Assembly: GCA_947167445.1 (NCBI GenBank) | Contig: CAMVID010000003.1 | Span: 1 to 64,000 of the forward strand | Direction: 5' to 3' | DNA: 64,000 nucleotides | DNA from: G11 sp947167445 | GTDB taxonomy: Bacteria > Bacillota > Clostridia > Lachnospirales > Lachnospiraceae | Shown here: piece after piece, positions 1 through 7,393 of the stretch | Numbering within the stretch: the stretch's first letter is position 1 | Layout of the letters: each line of letters starts with the position of its first letter | Translations under genes and position numbers: made by a program | The notes under the pieces: generated by a model | Databases searched by the model: none | What the model saw: only the letters and a program-made list of their open reading frames with translations | Told to the model about the DNA's origin: nothing

Positions 1-99
1 CTAGTTTGAAATAGTATTAATCAAGAAAAGCTAGCTTTGAAAAATATATTTATAGATTTACATTAATTTTGAGCTGGCGTTTTTAACGGACACCTTCTT

Positions 100-108
100 T
101 GGTATGAT
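100..108 (+). promoter_or_regulatory. Candidate extended -10 promoter of the CBASS/defence genes
   Basis: TG-G-TATGAT at 100-108 fits an extended -10 element (TGN plus a TATAAT-like box). No good -35 box is visible 17 bases upstream, where the sequence is T-rich. Transcription would start near 115, giving a leader of about 50 bases before the AAGGAG ribosome site at 153-158. It is the only promoter-like signal I see before the first gene. Bases 1-99 hold no gene that I can support. Confidence 0.4.
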
Positions 109-168
109 AGTTCCAAAGGTAAAAAGTAATAATACACTTTGGACAAAAATTTAAGGAGCTTAAGAGAT

Positions 169-1122
169 ATGAAATATTCGGAAACTGATTTAGAAAGATA
201 TGCTTCACCTATCGGTAAGACCGAAGAGGAAAAGTGCAAGAATGCCATCCGAATGGTGAGGGATGCATTAAAATACATAGGCTATACAGATGATGGAAAA
301 GAAATAAGAACGTTAACGGAGGGGACTTTTGCTTTTGCCTTAGATATGAAAAGTGGGAGCAAAAATATAGTGCTATTAACGCAAGGTTCCTATGCTAATA
401 AGACAAATATCCCCAAACAAAGCGATGTTGATGTTGCAGTTATTCTGGAATCTACTTTTACGGCACAATATAGAAGTGGAGTAACACGAGAAGCGTACGG
501 ATTTACTGCAGGATCATTCTCCGCAAAAGAACTAAAGGATGAGGTTGAAGATGCATTAAAAAGGTATTATCAGCAAGGTGTTGAGAGGCATGATAAGTCG
601 ATAAAGGTATATGGGAACACCTATCGGGTTGATGCAGATGTAGTTCCTGCATATCGATATCGAGATTATTCACGGGATTTTTCATTTAACCCGAACAATT
701 ACGAAAAAGCAATTGAGATTCGTCCTGATTCTGGTGGGTGCATAATAAATTATCCAGAGCAGCATATCGCTCTTGGTAGAGCCAAGAATAAGGCAACGGA
801 TTACAGATACAAACGTATTGTAAGGATTGTAAAGAATATTAAAGAGGACATGAAAAACAGCGGAGTTAGCGTGTCTGATAAAGTATCTTCTTTTGGGATT
901 GAATCTCTTTTGTGGAATGTGGATGTCTCTGTATATAACAAATATTCCAGCCTAAGGTTTATATTGGATGAGGTAATAGGTTTTCTCAACGAAAACAAAC
1001 ATCAATTTTCGGGATATTTAGAGGCAAACGGGATTAAACCACTGTTTCCAGATGAAGCTTCCAAGAAGGCATACGAGGCATTTGTTATAAATTTGGGCAA
1101 ATATTTTGAATATGAGGTGTAA
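169..1122 (+). CDS. CD-NTase (cGAS/DncV-like nucleotidyltransferase), CBASS signal synthase
   Basis: Predicted 317-aa cytosolic enzyme that makes a cyclic oligonucleotide alarm signal on phage infection. It shows the nucleotidyltransferase core: Gly73-Ser74 followed by Asp86 and Asp88 (QSDVDVAVIL), and a third metal-binding Asp in VDADVVPAY near residue 157. Length fits the family. I start at ATG 169, not the in-frame TTG at 139, because AAGGAG at 153-158 sits 10 bases before 169. The next gene, a Cap15-like effector, begins 3 bases after the stop, so the two are probably co-transcribed and translationally coupled. No Cap2/Cap3 (E1/E2, JAB) genes follow, which makes this type I CBASS. The clade and the product nucleotide cannot be told from sequence by eye. 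Confidence 0.9.
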   Translation: MKYSETDLERYASPIGKTEEEKCKNAIRMVRDALKYIGYTDDGKEIRTLTEGTFAFALDMKSGSKNIVLLTQGSYANKTNIPKQSDVDVAVILESTFTAQYRSGVTREAYGFTAGSFSAKELKDEVEDALKRYYQQGVERHDKSIKVYGNTYRVDADVVPAYRYRDYSRDFSFNPNNYEKAIEIRPDSGGCIINYPEQHIALGRAKNKATDYRYKRIVRIVKNIKEDMKNSGVSVSDKVSSFGIESLLWNVDVSVYNKYSSLRFILDEVIGFLNENKHQFSGYLEANGIKPLFPDEASKKAYEAFVINLGKYFEYEV

Positions 1123-1125
1123 TAA

Positions 1126-1689
1126 ATGAGTGAAGCGGTGGTGAAATTCTTGAAGCGAATATCTTGGGTGTTGTTGATTTCTTTTATTGTAAGATGTGCT
1201 ATTTCATGGAGTGAGATTAAAACAGGATTTTCTTTATATGCTATATTTGGATATGCGGGCGAGGCGATTGCTTTTTCATCCATAATCGCGGCATTATATG
1301 AAAAGATAATATGGAAATATGATCCATTGCTGAAATGGCCAGTCTTGTATAAGGAATATAAAGGAACTATTAAATCGAACTATGATGGTACTTCAAGAGA
1401 TATAAGTGTACGAGTGAAACAATCACTTTTCTCGGTGTATGTGTTTTTGAAAACGGATGAAAGTAATAGTAAAGCCATTACTGCGGATATTGTTAACCGT
1501 GATGGAGAATATGTTCTGTGTTATTCATATCTTAATCATCCTAAGGCAGAGGTGCGCGAGAGAAGTGAAATACACTACGGGACATCTATTTTAAGAATAG
1601 AAGAGAAAGCAAAGCAACTAGAAGGTACTTATTTTACTGATAGAAACACAACAGGGGATATAATCTTACATGGTATTGAAATGAAATGA
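1126..1689 (+). CDS. cap15: Cap15-like CBASS effector (two TM helices plus beta-barrel)
   Basis: 187-aa protein matching the S-2TM-beta (Cap15) effector layout. Two hydrophobic helices lie at about residues 14-30 and 37-58, followed by a strand-rich domain from about residue 66 to the end. The C-terminal pattern L-x-G-x-Y-x-T-x-R-x-T-x-G-x-I-x-L (LEGTYFTDRNTTGDIILHG) is what I recall as characteristic of the cyclic-nucleotide-binding barrel. In characterised systems the barrel binds the CD-NTase product, the protein oligomerises in the inner membrane, and the membrane is disrupted, killing the infected cell. It directly follows the CD-NTase, and GAGGTG precedes its ATG. Function is inferred from architecture and gene pairing. 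Confidence 0.85.
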   Translation: MSEAVVKFLKRISWVLLISFIVRCAISWSEIKTGFSLYAIFGYAGEAIAFSSIIAALYEKIIWKYDPLLKWPVLYKEYKGTIKSNYDGTSRDISVRVKQSLFSVYVFLKTDESNSKAITADIVNRDGEYVLCYSYLNHPKAEVRERSEIHYGTSILRIEEKAKQLEGTYFTDRNTTGDIILHGIEMK

Positions 1690-1777
1690 AAAAGGACTTG
1701 CTTTTTTGTCATACAAATGATAGTATAAACGCGTGGTATTTGTTCGGAAATTACGAAGTAATATACAGGAGGCTATT

Positions 1778-2893
1778 ATGATAATACTAGATTTAAAGGC
1801 TGATAATTTCTATGCGTTTAAAAACTTCCATGTGAATTTTACATACCCCAAGAAGATTGTTGGATCATTTATTAAGGACGAGCACCTTATGGGACGTCCT
1901 AACTTTAGATACAAAAAAGTCAATATTATCATGGGCGCAAACGCAAGTGGTAAAACAACCTTGGGATATATGCTCAAGAATGTTTTCAATTTTATAGTTA
2001 GAAAGAATTTTGCCTCAATAATGGATAATGTTTCAGATCTCACAAAGGAAGCCTCTTTTGTAATTGAAATGGCAAGTTCAGACTATAAAATGCATAGAGT
2101 TATTTGTACGACAATTCCAACATCCAATGAGGGTGATTTTAGAGTTGGACCTTTAGATGTTCATGTACTGACGGTTGATATAGGAAAGAGAGACAGTTAT
2201 GAAACCTGCAAGGCAAGACTTGATGCTATGGACGCCACCTATGAGGTAAAAAATTATGTTGATGAGTTAGATAAAATACATGGACTTGGCTGGCTTTTTG
2301 AACATCCGGCTGATACCGGGAAACTTCTGGACCTTCCCCAAAATGATGAAAGATTTTTAGATATCCTAAATAGCATATTAAAGGCCCTTGATCCATCTAT
2401 ACTTAAGGTTGACAAGTCTGGAGAGGTAAAAGATTCATATGTAGTCAGGATGAACAATGGTGATGTAATCATACAGAATGGTGAACCTTTTTTAACTAGA
2501 AAGTTGTCTAGTGGAACGAAATCTGGCGTAGAAATTGCTGCATTGCTGTCTGCATTAATCCAAGGGAAAAATGCGTTTTATTATTGTGATGAAAAGTTCT
2601 CATATATTCATACAGATATTGAAAAAGCTATTTTAGGCGTTATGATTGATGCTATTAACCCCAATGAGCAACTTTTCTTCACAACGCACAATGTGGATAT
2701 TCTAGAGATGCAGCTTCCGAAGCATTCTTTTACCTTTATGAAAAAAGATGTAATGAACACGGATGAACCTATTCAGTGTCTTAGCGCTTCGGATTATCTG
2801 AAGAGAAATACTGATTCAATCAGGAAAGCAGTCGAAAATGACTTGTTTTCTATCGCACCCTCAACCGAAGCAATTTATGAAATATTGGAATAG
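1778..2893 (+). CDS. AAA_15/SMC-like ATPase, probable defence ATPase
   Basis: 371-aa soluble ATPase of the OLD/AAA_15 type. The N-terminal strand-loop (LKADNFYAFKNFHVNF) is typical of SMC-like heads. Walker A is GANASGKTT (residues 53-61), the ABC-like signature is LSSGTKSG (243-250), Walker B is YYCDE with Asp271-Glu272, and a TTHN switch histidine follows. I start at ATG 1778 because AGGAGG at 1767-1772 lies 5 bases upstream; the GTG at 1733 has no ribosome site. The next gene is a small TOPRIM-like protein 11 bases downstream, so the two probably form a two-component system like PARIS (AriA/AriB) or a split OLD nuclease. Whether it works with the CBASS genes 88 bases upstream is unknown. 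Confidence 0.75.
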   Translation: MIILDLKADNFYAFKNFHVNFTYPKKIVGSFIKDEHLMGRPNFRYKKVNIIMGANASGKTTLGYMLKNVFNFIVRKNFASIMDNVSDLTKEASFVIEMASSDYKMHRVICTTIPTSNEGDFRVGPLDVHVLTVDIGKRDSYETCKARLDAMDATYEVKNYVDELDKIHGLGWLFEHPADTGKLLDLPQNDERFLDILNSILKALDPSILKVDKSGEVKDSYVVRMNNGDVIIQNGEPFLTRKLSSGTKSGVEIAALLSALIQGKNAFYYCDEKFSYIHTDIEKAILGVMIDAINPNEQLFFTTHNVDILEMQLPKHSFTFMKKDVMNTDEPIQCLSASDYLKRNTDSIRKAVENDLFSIAPSTEAIYEILE

Positions 2894-2904
2894 GGGGAGC
2901 AGGA

Positions 2905-3411
2905 ATGAAGAAAAATGCAAATATCCAGTATTACGTTGAAGGTGATGATGAGAAAAGCCTATTAAAAGTGCTAAAGACGGAGCTACAGGTTATTAAACCA
3001 GGGAAGATAGACGTTTTTAATGTGGTATGTGACACGTTATCGCTTGGTCGATTAATGACATTAAAACCTAATACAGTTGTTGTCCTTGTTTTTGATACGG
3101 ATGCATTTGATGATGCGATACTGAAGAAGAATATCAAGACGTTAAGAATGTGTAGCAATGTGGAGGATATTATTACCATACCTCAGGCACGTAACTTAGA
3201 AGAGGAATTGGTGAAAAGTTGCAACATTAAGGACATTAAGGAACTCCTTAATTCGAAAAGCAAAAAGGACTTTAAAGCTGATTTGATAAGGACTACAAAT
3301 TTGGCGACCAAGCTTGTCCAGAAGGAATTTGATATCAATAAACTATGGAGGGGGAACAACTATGGTTCATTTACTGATTTAGAGAATATGTCTGGGAAGA
3401 TAAAGAGATGA
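2905..3411 (+). CDS. Small TOPRIM-like protein, partner of the AAA ATPase
   Basis: 168-aa protein with a compact TOPRIM-like signature: a strand ending in acidic Glu12 (YYVEGDDEKSLL) and a second strand ending in Asp64-x-Asp66 (VVLVFDTDAFDD). These are the metal-binding positions of TOPRIM nucleases such as OLD, RNase M5 and AriB. It lacks a membrane segment or signal peptide. The GGGGGAG and AGGA stretches before ATG 2905 give a good ribosome site. Placed directly behind the AAA ATPase, it is probably the effector or nuclease of that pair. It is much shorter than AriB/DUF4435 proteins as I recall them, so the exact family is uncertain. Confidence 0.6.
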   Translation: MKKNANIQYYVEGDDEKSLLKVLKTELQVIKPGKIDVFNVVCDTLSLGRLMTLKPNTVVVLVFDTDAFDDAILKKNIKTLRMCSNVEDIITIPQARNLEEELVKSCNIKDIKELLNSKSKKDFKADLIRTTNLATKLVQKEFDINKLWRGNNYGSFTDLENMSGKIKR

Positions 3412-3464
3412 AGTATCTTATGGGAAATATATTAATTTAATAACAAGGAAAAGGAGTATGACTG

Positions 3465-4118
3465 TTGCGACCTGAGGATGACACTCAAGACTATGTATGT
3501 TCGATATCTCCCGAAGAATTTGAGAATTTTTGTATGAAAACTCTTATAGAGTACGCAAAGCAAGCGAATCTACCAGATTTTGTGATAAAACATGATGTTA
3601 AGATTGATAGCCCTGATGGAATATATCAGATAGATATTTACGCGTCATGCAGCGTACTAGGGACGACAATTAAAATACTATGTGAATGTAAACAGTATAA
3701 GGAAAAAGTGAAACGCGAAAAGGTTCAAATTCTTGAAGAAAAATTACGTTCACTAGGTATGAACAAAGGGATTCTGCTGTCTACCAGCGGTTTTCAAAAA
3801 GGCGCAATACAATACGCTAAAAATCATGGTATTGCTTTGATCCAAGTCTTTGATCATAGTTGCGAGCCCGTGGCACATAGTGGAGGCCCCAATGCTTCTA
3901 TAGACGATGATGATCCGTTCATGTGGCTTGAAAAGAATTGGCCAAAATATAGGGCTGTTTGTTGGGATGATAATAAAAGAAATGGGGTAGTTTTGTATCC
4001 GACAAAAGAAATGATAATACCCCTATATGAAGAGCAACTTAGGCGTGTAAATGAACAATATGGACTTCGCATTAGCATTGATTTTGATTCATTAGAGGAT
4101 ACGAGGGAGGATATCTGA
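3465..4118 (+). CDS. Mrr-like restriction endonuclease (PD-(D/E)XK)
   Basis: 217-aa protein whose first 120 residues match the Mrr_cat domain. EEFENFCMKTL begins the fold; Asp57 (GIYQIDIYA), Glu74 and Lys76 (LCECKQYK) form the nuclease motif; GFQKGAIQYAKNHGIALI is the typical closing segment. Mrr-family enzymes cut modified or foreign DNA. The C-terminal 75 residues are not recognised. The start is TTG 3465, supported by AAGGAG at 3451-3456; the ATG at 3458 is out of frame and stops after five codons. It follows the TOPRIM-like gene by 53 bases and probably belongs to the same transcription unit. Confidence 0.75.
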   Translation: MRPEDDTQDYVCSISPEEFENFCMKTLIEYAKQANLPDFVIKHDVKIDSPDGIYQIDIYASCSVLGTTIKILCECKQYKEKVKREKVQILEEKLRSLGMNKGILLSTSGFQKGAIQYAKNHGIALIQVFDHSCEPVAHSGGPNASIDDDDPFMWLEKNWPKYRAVCWDDNKRNGVVLYPTKEMIIPLYEEQLRRVNEQYGLRISIDFDSLEDTREDI

Positions 4119-4171
4119 TATAACCGTTGCCGGTCTATTTAGTACTCTGGTTACGCCACTAGCTATTTCTT

Positions 4172-4190
4172 ATAATTTTCTGAAAATTAT
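4172..4190. promoter_or_regulatory. Perfect 9-bp inverted repeat abutting a -35 box
   Basis: ATAATTTTC (4172-4180), one base, then GAAAATTAT (4182-4190) form a perfect palindrome. Its last base is the first T of the TTGACA box at 4190-4195. The position suggests an operator for a repressor or activator of the secreted-protein promoter. A single-base centre and no T-tract make a terminator unlikely, although weak termination of the upstream operon cannot be excluded. Confidence 0.45.
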
Positions 4191-4218
4191 TGACATCATT
4201 GCCAAAAAGTCTTATAAC
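4190..4218 (+). promoter_or_regulatory. Sigma-A-type promoter for the secreted protein
   Basis: TTGACA at 4190-4195, a 17-base spacer and TATAAC at 4213-4218 make a near-consensus housekeeping promoter. The expected start is near 4225, giving a leader of about 40 bases with AAGGAG at 4249-4254 before ATG 4264. Confidence 0.75.
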
Positions 4219-4263
4219 AATATTACATAACATTCCATTTCCCCACGGAAGGAGACTCAGAAA

Positions 4264-4707
4264 ATGAAGAAAACTAAAGCATTAATTAGCGCATTATTAA
4301 CCCTTGCAATGTGTATCGCACTCTGCATCGGTATAAACCAGTCATCAGCAAAAGCAGCTACAGGCTGGACTCTTTCACCCAATGATTTCTATGTAAAGAT
4401 GACTCCCGAGGAGAGAGCTGCTTTTGATTATCAGTTAACCAATGTAGAAAGAATCGAACTTATCAAGAGCGCTAAAGAAGCAGTTACAGTAAAGATTCCC
4501 AAGAAAGCGGAAGTAACAACCCTTGATAAGTATTTTATGAAGGCTCTTGCAAACAATCCTCTCGTAACAGTTGATTTGACCTTCGAATATGACGGAAAAA
4601 CGTACAATGTTGTTATCCCTGCCGGTAAAGCAGAGTACAGCGAAGACATTGACTACTATGGACCTATGTATTTGGTAGGGAAATACGGCGGAACAGTTGC
4701 GGAATAA
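4264..4707 (+). CDS. Small secreted protein of unknown function
   Basis: 147-aa protein with a clear Sec signal peptide: MKKTK, a hydrophobic stretch to about residue 23, and a likely cleavage after AKA near residue 31. The mature part is about 115 residues with one strand-rich segment (LTFEYDGKTYNVVIPAGKA, residues 108-126) resembling a short motif I associate with Lachnospiraceae surface proteins. No cell-wall anchor or lipobox is seen. It is a single-gene unit with its own strong promoter and a terminator downstream, so it is independent of the defence genes around it. The function is not recognised. Confidence 0.7.
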   Translation: MKKTKALISALLTLAMCIALCIGINQSSAKAATGWTLSPNDFYVKMTPEERAAFDYQLTNVERIELIKSAKEAVTVKIPKKAEVTTLDKYFMKALANNPLVTVDLTFEYDGKTYNVVIPAGKAEYSEDIDYYGPMYLVGKYGGTVAE

Positions 4708-4740
4708 ATCATAAGTAATGAACCAAAAGAAAGAGCCAAA

Positions 4741-4770
4741 GCCTCGAACTCAAAAAGTTTGAGGCTTTTT
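4741..4770 (+). terminator. Rho-independent terminator
   Basis: GCCTCGAACT (4741-4750) pairs with AGTTTGAGGC (4756-4765) with one G-T wobble, followed by TTTTT (4766-4770). It ends the secreted-protein transcript. Confidence 0.85.
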
Positions 4771-4794
4771 CTGCAGATAGTTAGATACATAATT

Positions 4795-5682
4795 ATGAAA
4801 CTTAAGAACATATTAATAGTTGTAAGGGATATAGAAAAATCTAAGAAGTTCTACCATGACCTCTTTGGCCTGGACATGATCCTTGATAACGACGGGAACG
4901 TAATTCTAACAGAAGGCTTGGTTCTTCAGGACGAAAAGATTTGGAGGAAATTTATCAACGAGGATATTATCCTCGAGAATAACTCCTTCAAACTGTATTT
5001 TGAGGAGAATGATATAGATGGCTTTGTGGCAAAACTCGAAGCCCTTTACCCTGATGTCAAATATGCCAACAAACTCATGACTCACACCTGGGGTCAGAGA
5101 GTGGTAAGATTCTATGATCTTGATGGTAACCTGATTGAGGTGGGAACACCAATGCTATTTTTGCAAGAAAATCAAAAAGAAGATTATATCAAGAATAAGA
5201 AGAAGCGGGATAGAATAAGCAAATTGGCCAAAGAATTCAGGGATGCAATTGTTGAGGCTAAAGAGCTTGGTAAATTCTCGGAGTATCCTCCCTTTAACAA
5301 ATTTCCATGCGATTGTTGCGACGATACATGCGATTTGCTCAGCCAATATCTTTTCGAAAATGGAATTAATACTACGAAAATAAAAGGTAGACATAGAATA
5401 GATTACCAACAATATCACGTATGGCTGGTAGATGATAATGGAACAATTATTGATATCACGGAAATGCAATTTGAATCCAAACTTGTTCCGAAAGGCACAG
5501 CGAAGATGGTGCGTGTTGGAGAGGAAGAAGGAACTATCCAAAAAATGTTTTGCGTAAACCGAACAACTGAAAAGAGGGTTATATTTAATGAACCAAGTTT
5601 ATATGAGGGCTTTGGTGGAACTCCAAGCCGGGCGCAAACATTTTTGAATGAACTATACGGTATAATAATAGACCATATATAA
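4795..5682 (+). CDS. VOC (glyoxalase-like) domain fused to a Cys/His/Asp transglutaminase-like domain
   Basis: 295-aa two-domain protein. Residues 1-120 form a glyoxalase/VOC fold (NILIVVRDIEKSKKFYHDL at the start, FYDLDGNLIEVGTPM at the end). A basic linker (130-145) leads to a second domain with Cys172, Cys174, Cys175 and Cys179 (FPCDCCDDTCDLLSQYL), His208 (QYHVWL) and Asp220 (IIDIT), an order expected for a papain/transglutaminase-like triad. The substrate is unknown. I use ATG 4795: the in-frame start at 4759 lies inside the preceding terminator. No clear ribosome site or promoter is visible, so expression is uncertain. Gene context is defence-like. Confidence 0.6.
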   Translation: MKLKNILIVVRDIEKSKKFYHDLFGLDMILDNDGNVILTEGLVLQDEKIWRKFINEDIILENNSFKLYFEENDIDGFVAKLEALYPDVKYANKLMTHTWGQRVVRFYDLDGNLIEVGTPMLFLQENQKEDYIKNKKKRDRISKLAKEFRDAIVEAKELGKFSEYPPFNKFPCDCCDDTCDLLSQYLFENGINTTKIKGRHRIDYQQYHVWLVDDNGTIIDITEMQFESKLVPKGTAKMVRVGEEEGTIQKMFCVNRTTEKRVIFNEPSLYEGFGGTPSRAQTFLNELYGIIIDHI

Positions 5683-5723
5683 AATCGTACGGAAACAAAC
5701 AATTTGAAATCGGGGGGACAAGA

Positions 5724-6416
5724 ATGGCTCATTTAAAAGATGAAATTAGAAAAATGAACAAAGGCGATGGAGTGGTTTCAGCCTCATTAAGGAAGCTCGC
5801 CGATATTTGTGAAAAGGCATATGAAAATGGAACAGGGAAAAATAAGAATAATGCGATTCTTAAGGAGAAGCTGTTTGATGGTGCTATTAAAAGTTCCGGA
5901 TTGGTTAGCTGCCCAAAACATAACGGCTGTATACGGCCCTTAGATAGCAAGGAAACAGAAAAAAGAATATGTCGATGCATGTACTACTTTGAAAAAAATG
6001 AGGAGATATGTAAAGAATGTCCCTTGACTAGAAAATGGAAGAAAGATGGAGAGAACACGATTGAAATAATTGACTATGAAGTGCCTAAAAGGGTGGCTCT
6101 TAGAGGAGTTGGGGGAATAGACCTATTATTTAAAGAGGGTGATAAAGAGTACGCGGTGGAGATAAAGCGACCTGAAGGAAATACGGACAGTATAAGCCTA
6201 ATGTTTGCTGAAATAATGACTTACACCTGTGAGACAGATTATGAACCTGCTATAGCGGTGTTTGAAAATGGATTTCACCATCGAAAGATTGTTAAACTGA
6301 TAGAATCTGGCAATGAGGACTTTATAAGAATCAGGAAGTACATTAAGATATTTTACATAAAGTATCACGATGAAGGAGAACTAACATATTATAGAGTTGT
6401 CCCATTAGGAAAATAA
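5724..6416 (+). CDS. PD-(D/E)XK-like protein with a cysteine-rich (zinc-like) segment
   Basis: 230-aa protein, not recognised as a named family. Residues 63-99 carry six cysteines (63, 69, 83, 85, 96, 99), likely a zinc- or cluster-binding element. Residues 130-150 show Asp133 (GGIDLLF) and, after a turn, Glu146-x-Lys148 (YAVEIKRPEG), the core of a PD-(D/E)XK nuclease. No signal peptide or membrane helix is present. A GGGGGG-containing ribosome site lies before ATG 5724. It follows the VOC fusion gene by 41 bases and is closed by a strong terminator, so both may form one unit. A restriction or DNA-repair role is inference only. Confidence 0.55.
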   Translation: MAHLKDEIRKMNKGDGVVSASLRKLADICEKAYENGTGKNKNNAILKEKLFDGAIKSSGLVSCPKHNGCIRPLDSKETEKRICRCMYYFEKNEEICKECPLTRKWKKDGENTIEIIDYEVPKRVALRGVGGIDLLFKEGDKEYAVEIKRPEGNTDSISLMFAEIMTYTCETDYEPAIAVFENGFHHRKIVKLIESGNEDFIRIRKYIKIFYIKYHDEGELTYYRVVPLGK

Positions 6417-6428
6417 ATGTTTTATCCT

Positions 6429-6469
6429 AGAATCTTCACCCCAATCTCCCCCGTGAAGATTCTTTTTTT
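6429..6469 (+). terminator. Rho-independent terminator
   Basis: GAATCTTCAC (6430-6439) pairs perfectly with GTGAAGATTC (6453-6462), flanked by A6429 and followed by seven T residues (6463-6469). It separates the defence-type region from the polysaccharide locus. Confidence 0.9.
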
Positions 6470-6488
6470 ACGCAAATCTGCAGTTTAC

Positions 6489-6497
6489 TGTTATAAT
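6489..6497 (+). promoter_or_regulatory. Extended -10 promoter at the head of the polysaccharide locus
   Basis: TG-T-TATAAT at 6489-6497 is a consensus extended -10. The -35 position is weak. Transcription would start near 6504, and the first gene starts at 6543 with AAAGGA at 6529-6534. It immediately follows the terminator, so it probably drives the first run of glycosyltransferase genes. Confidence 0.65.
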
Positions 6498-6542
6498 AAG
6501 TCCTAGAGTAACCAAACTCTAATACAACAAAGGAAACATCAA

Positions 6543-7364
6543 ATGACCACCCCACTAGTAAGCATCTGCATCCCGGCCTACAACAACCGAGATGTAATTG
6601 AAAAAACCATAGATTCTATCCTAAACCAGACCTATACCAACATCGAACTTGTAATCGTTGACGATAACTCTAAGGACGACACTTACGAGATTCTTAAGAA
6701 GATTGATGATGACCGAGTAAGAATTCTTCGCAATGAGCAGAACCTAGGCATGGTCGGTAACTGGAACAAATGCGTCAGAGAAACCAAGGGCGAATTGGTT
6801 AAGCTTGTTTGCGCCGATGATATTTTGGTGCCTGAATCCATTGAGAAGGAAGTCGATTACATAACCAGAGACCCTAACATTGTTATGACCATCAATGACA
6901 GCATTCTCATCGATTCAAACGATAGGAAAATCGGCATATTCCCCAGATATAGAAAAAAGGGAATAATTGACGGCCGTAAGCTCTCAAGGATTTCCCTTAT
7001 CGAGGCAGACCATTTTGGCATGCCCGTTGCAGTTATGTTTAAAAGAAACGTATTCGATGAGGTCGGCGGTTTCGACGAGGCCTATCACTACATCCTTGAT
7101 TTCGACCTCTGGATTCGAATATCCGCCAAGGGCCTTGTGTATGTTATTCCGGAAAAACTAAATTGCTTCAGACTTCGCCATGATTCCAACACCGGCAATG
7201 TTTTTATGGGAAAAGATTCCAAATACTATCAGGAGCACGTATATCTTGTTAATAAGTACAAAGACGAATACGCCCTTAAGAAGTATGAATACCACTTGAG
7301 CATGCTTTCAAGAAAACTTAGAAGCAGAGCGTATTCGGTTTATATGAAGAATTGGGTGAAATAG
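6543..7364 (+). CDS. GT2 family glycosyltransferase
   Basis: 273-aa GT-A-fold transferase. The N-terminus SICIPAYNNRDVIEKTIDSI is the classical GT2 start; VDDNSKDDT binds the nucleotide; CADDILVPE supplies the metal-binding acidic pair; DFDLWIRI is the acceptor-side motif. It is cytoplasmic without membrane helices and would add one sugar to the lipid-linked repeat unit. First gene of the locus, 46 bases behind the extended -10 promoter. Donor and acceptor cannot be predicted. Confidence 0.9.
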   Translation: MTTPLVSICIPAYNNRDVIEKTIDSILNQTYTNIELVIVDDNSKDDTYEILKKIDDDRVRILRNEQNLGMVGNWNKCVRETKGELVKLVCADDILVPESIEKEVDYITRDPNIVMTINDSILIDSNDRKIGIFPRYRKKGIIDGRKLSRISLIEADHFGMPVAVMFKRNVFDEVGGFDEAYHYILDFDLWIRISAKGLVYVIPEKLNCFRLRHDSNTGNVFMGKDSKYYQEHVYLVNKYKDEYALKKYEYHLSMLSRKLRSRAYSVYMKNWVK

Positions 7365-7393
7365 CATCCCATACATAAGGTTAGGATAGCCAC

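Noticed and set aside
1706..1729. TTGTCA and TATAAA before the AAA ATPase gene as a promoter
   Set aside because: The spacer is only 12 bases, too short for a sigma-A promoter; no better pair is seen.
169..4118. Type II or III CBASS
   Set aside because: No E1/E2 (Cap2), JAB (Cap3), HORMA or TRIP13-like gene is present; the flanking genes are an ATPase, a TOPRIM-like protein and an Mrr nuclease.
4759..4794. Longer N-terminus for the VOC fusion protein starting at 4759
   Set aside because: Those 12 codons lie in the terminator hairpin and T-tract of the preceding gene, and the VOC fold starts right after ATG 4795.
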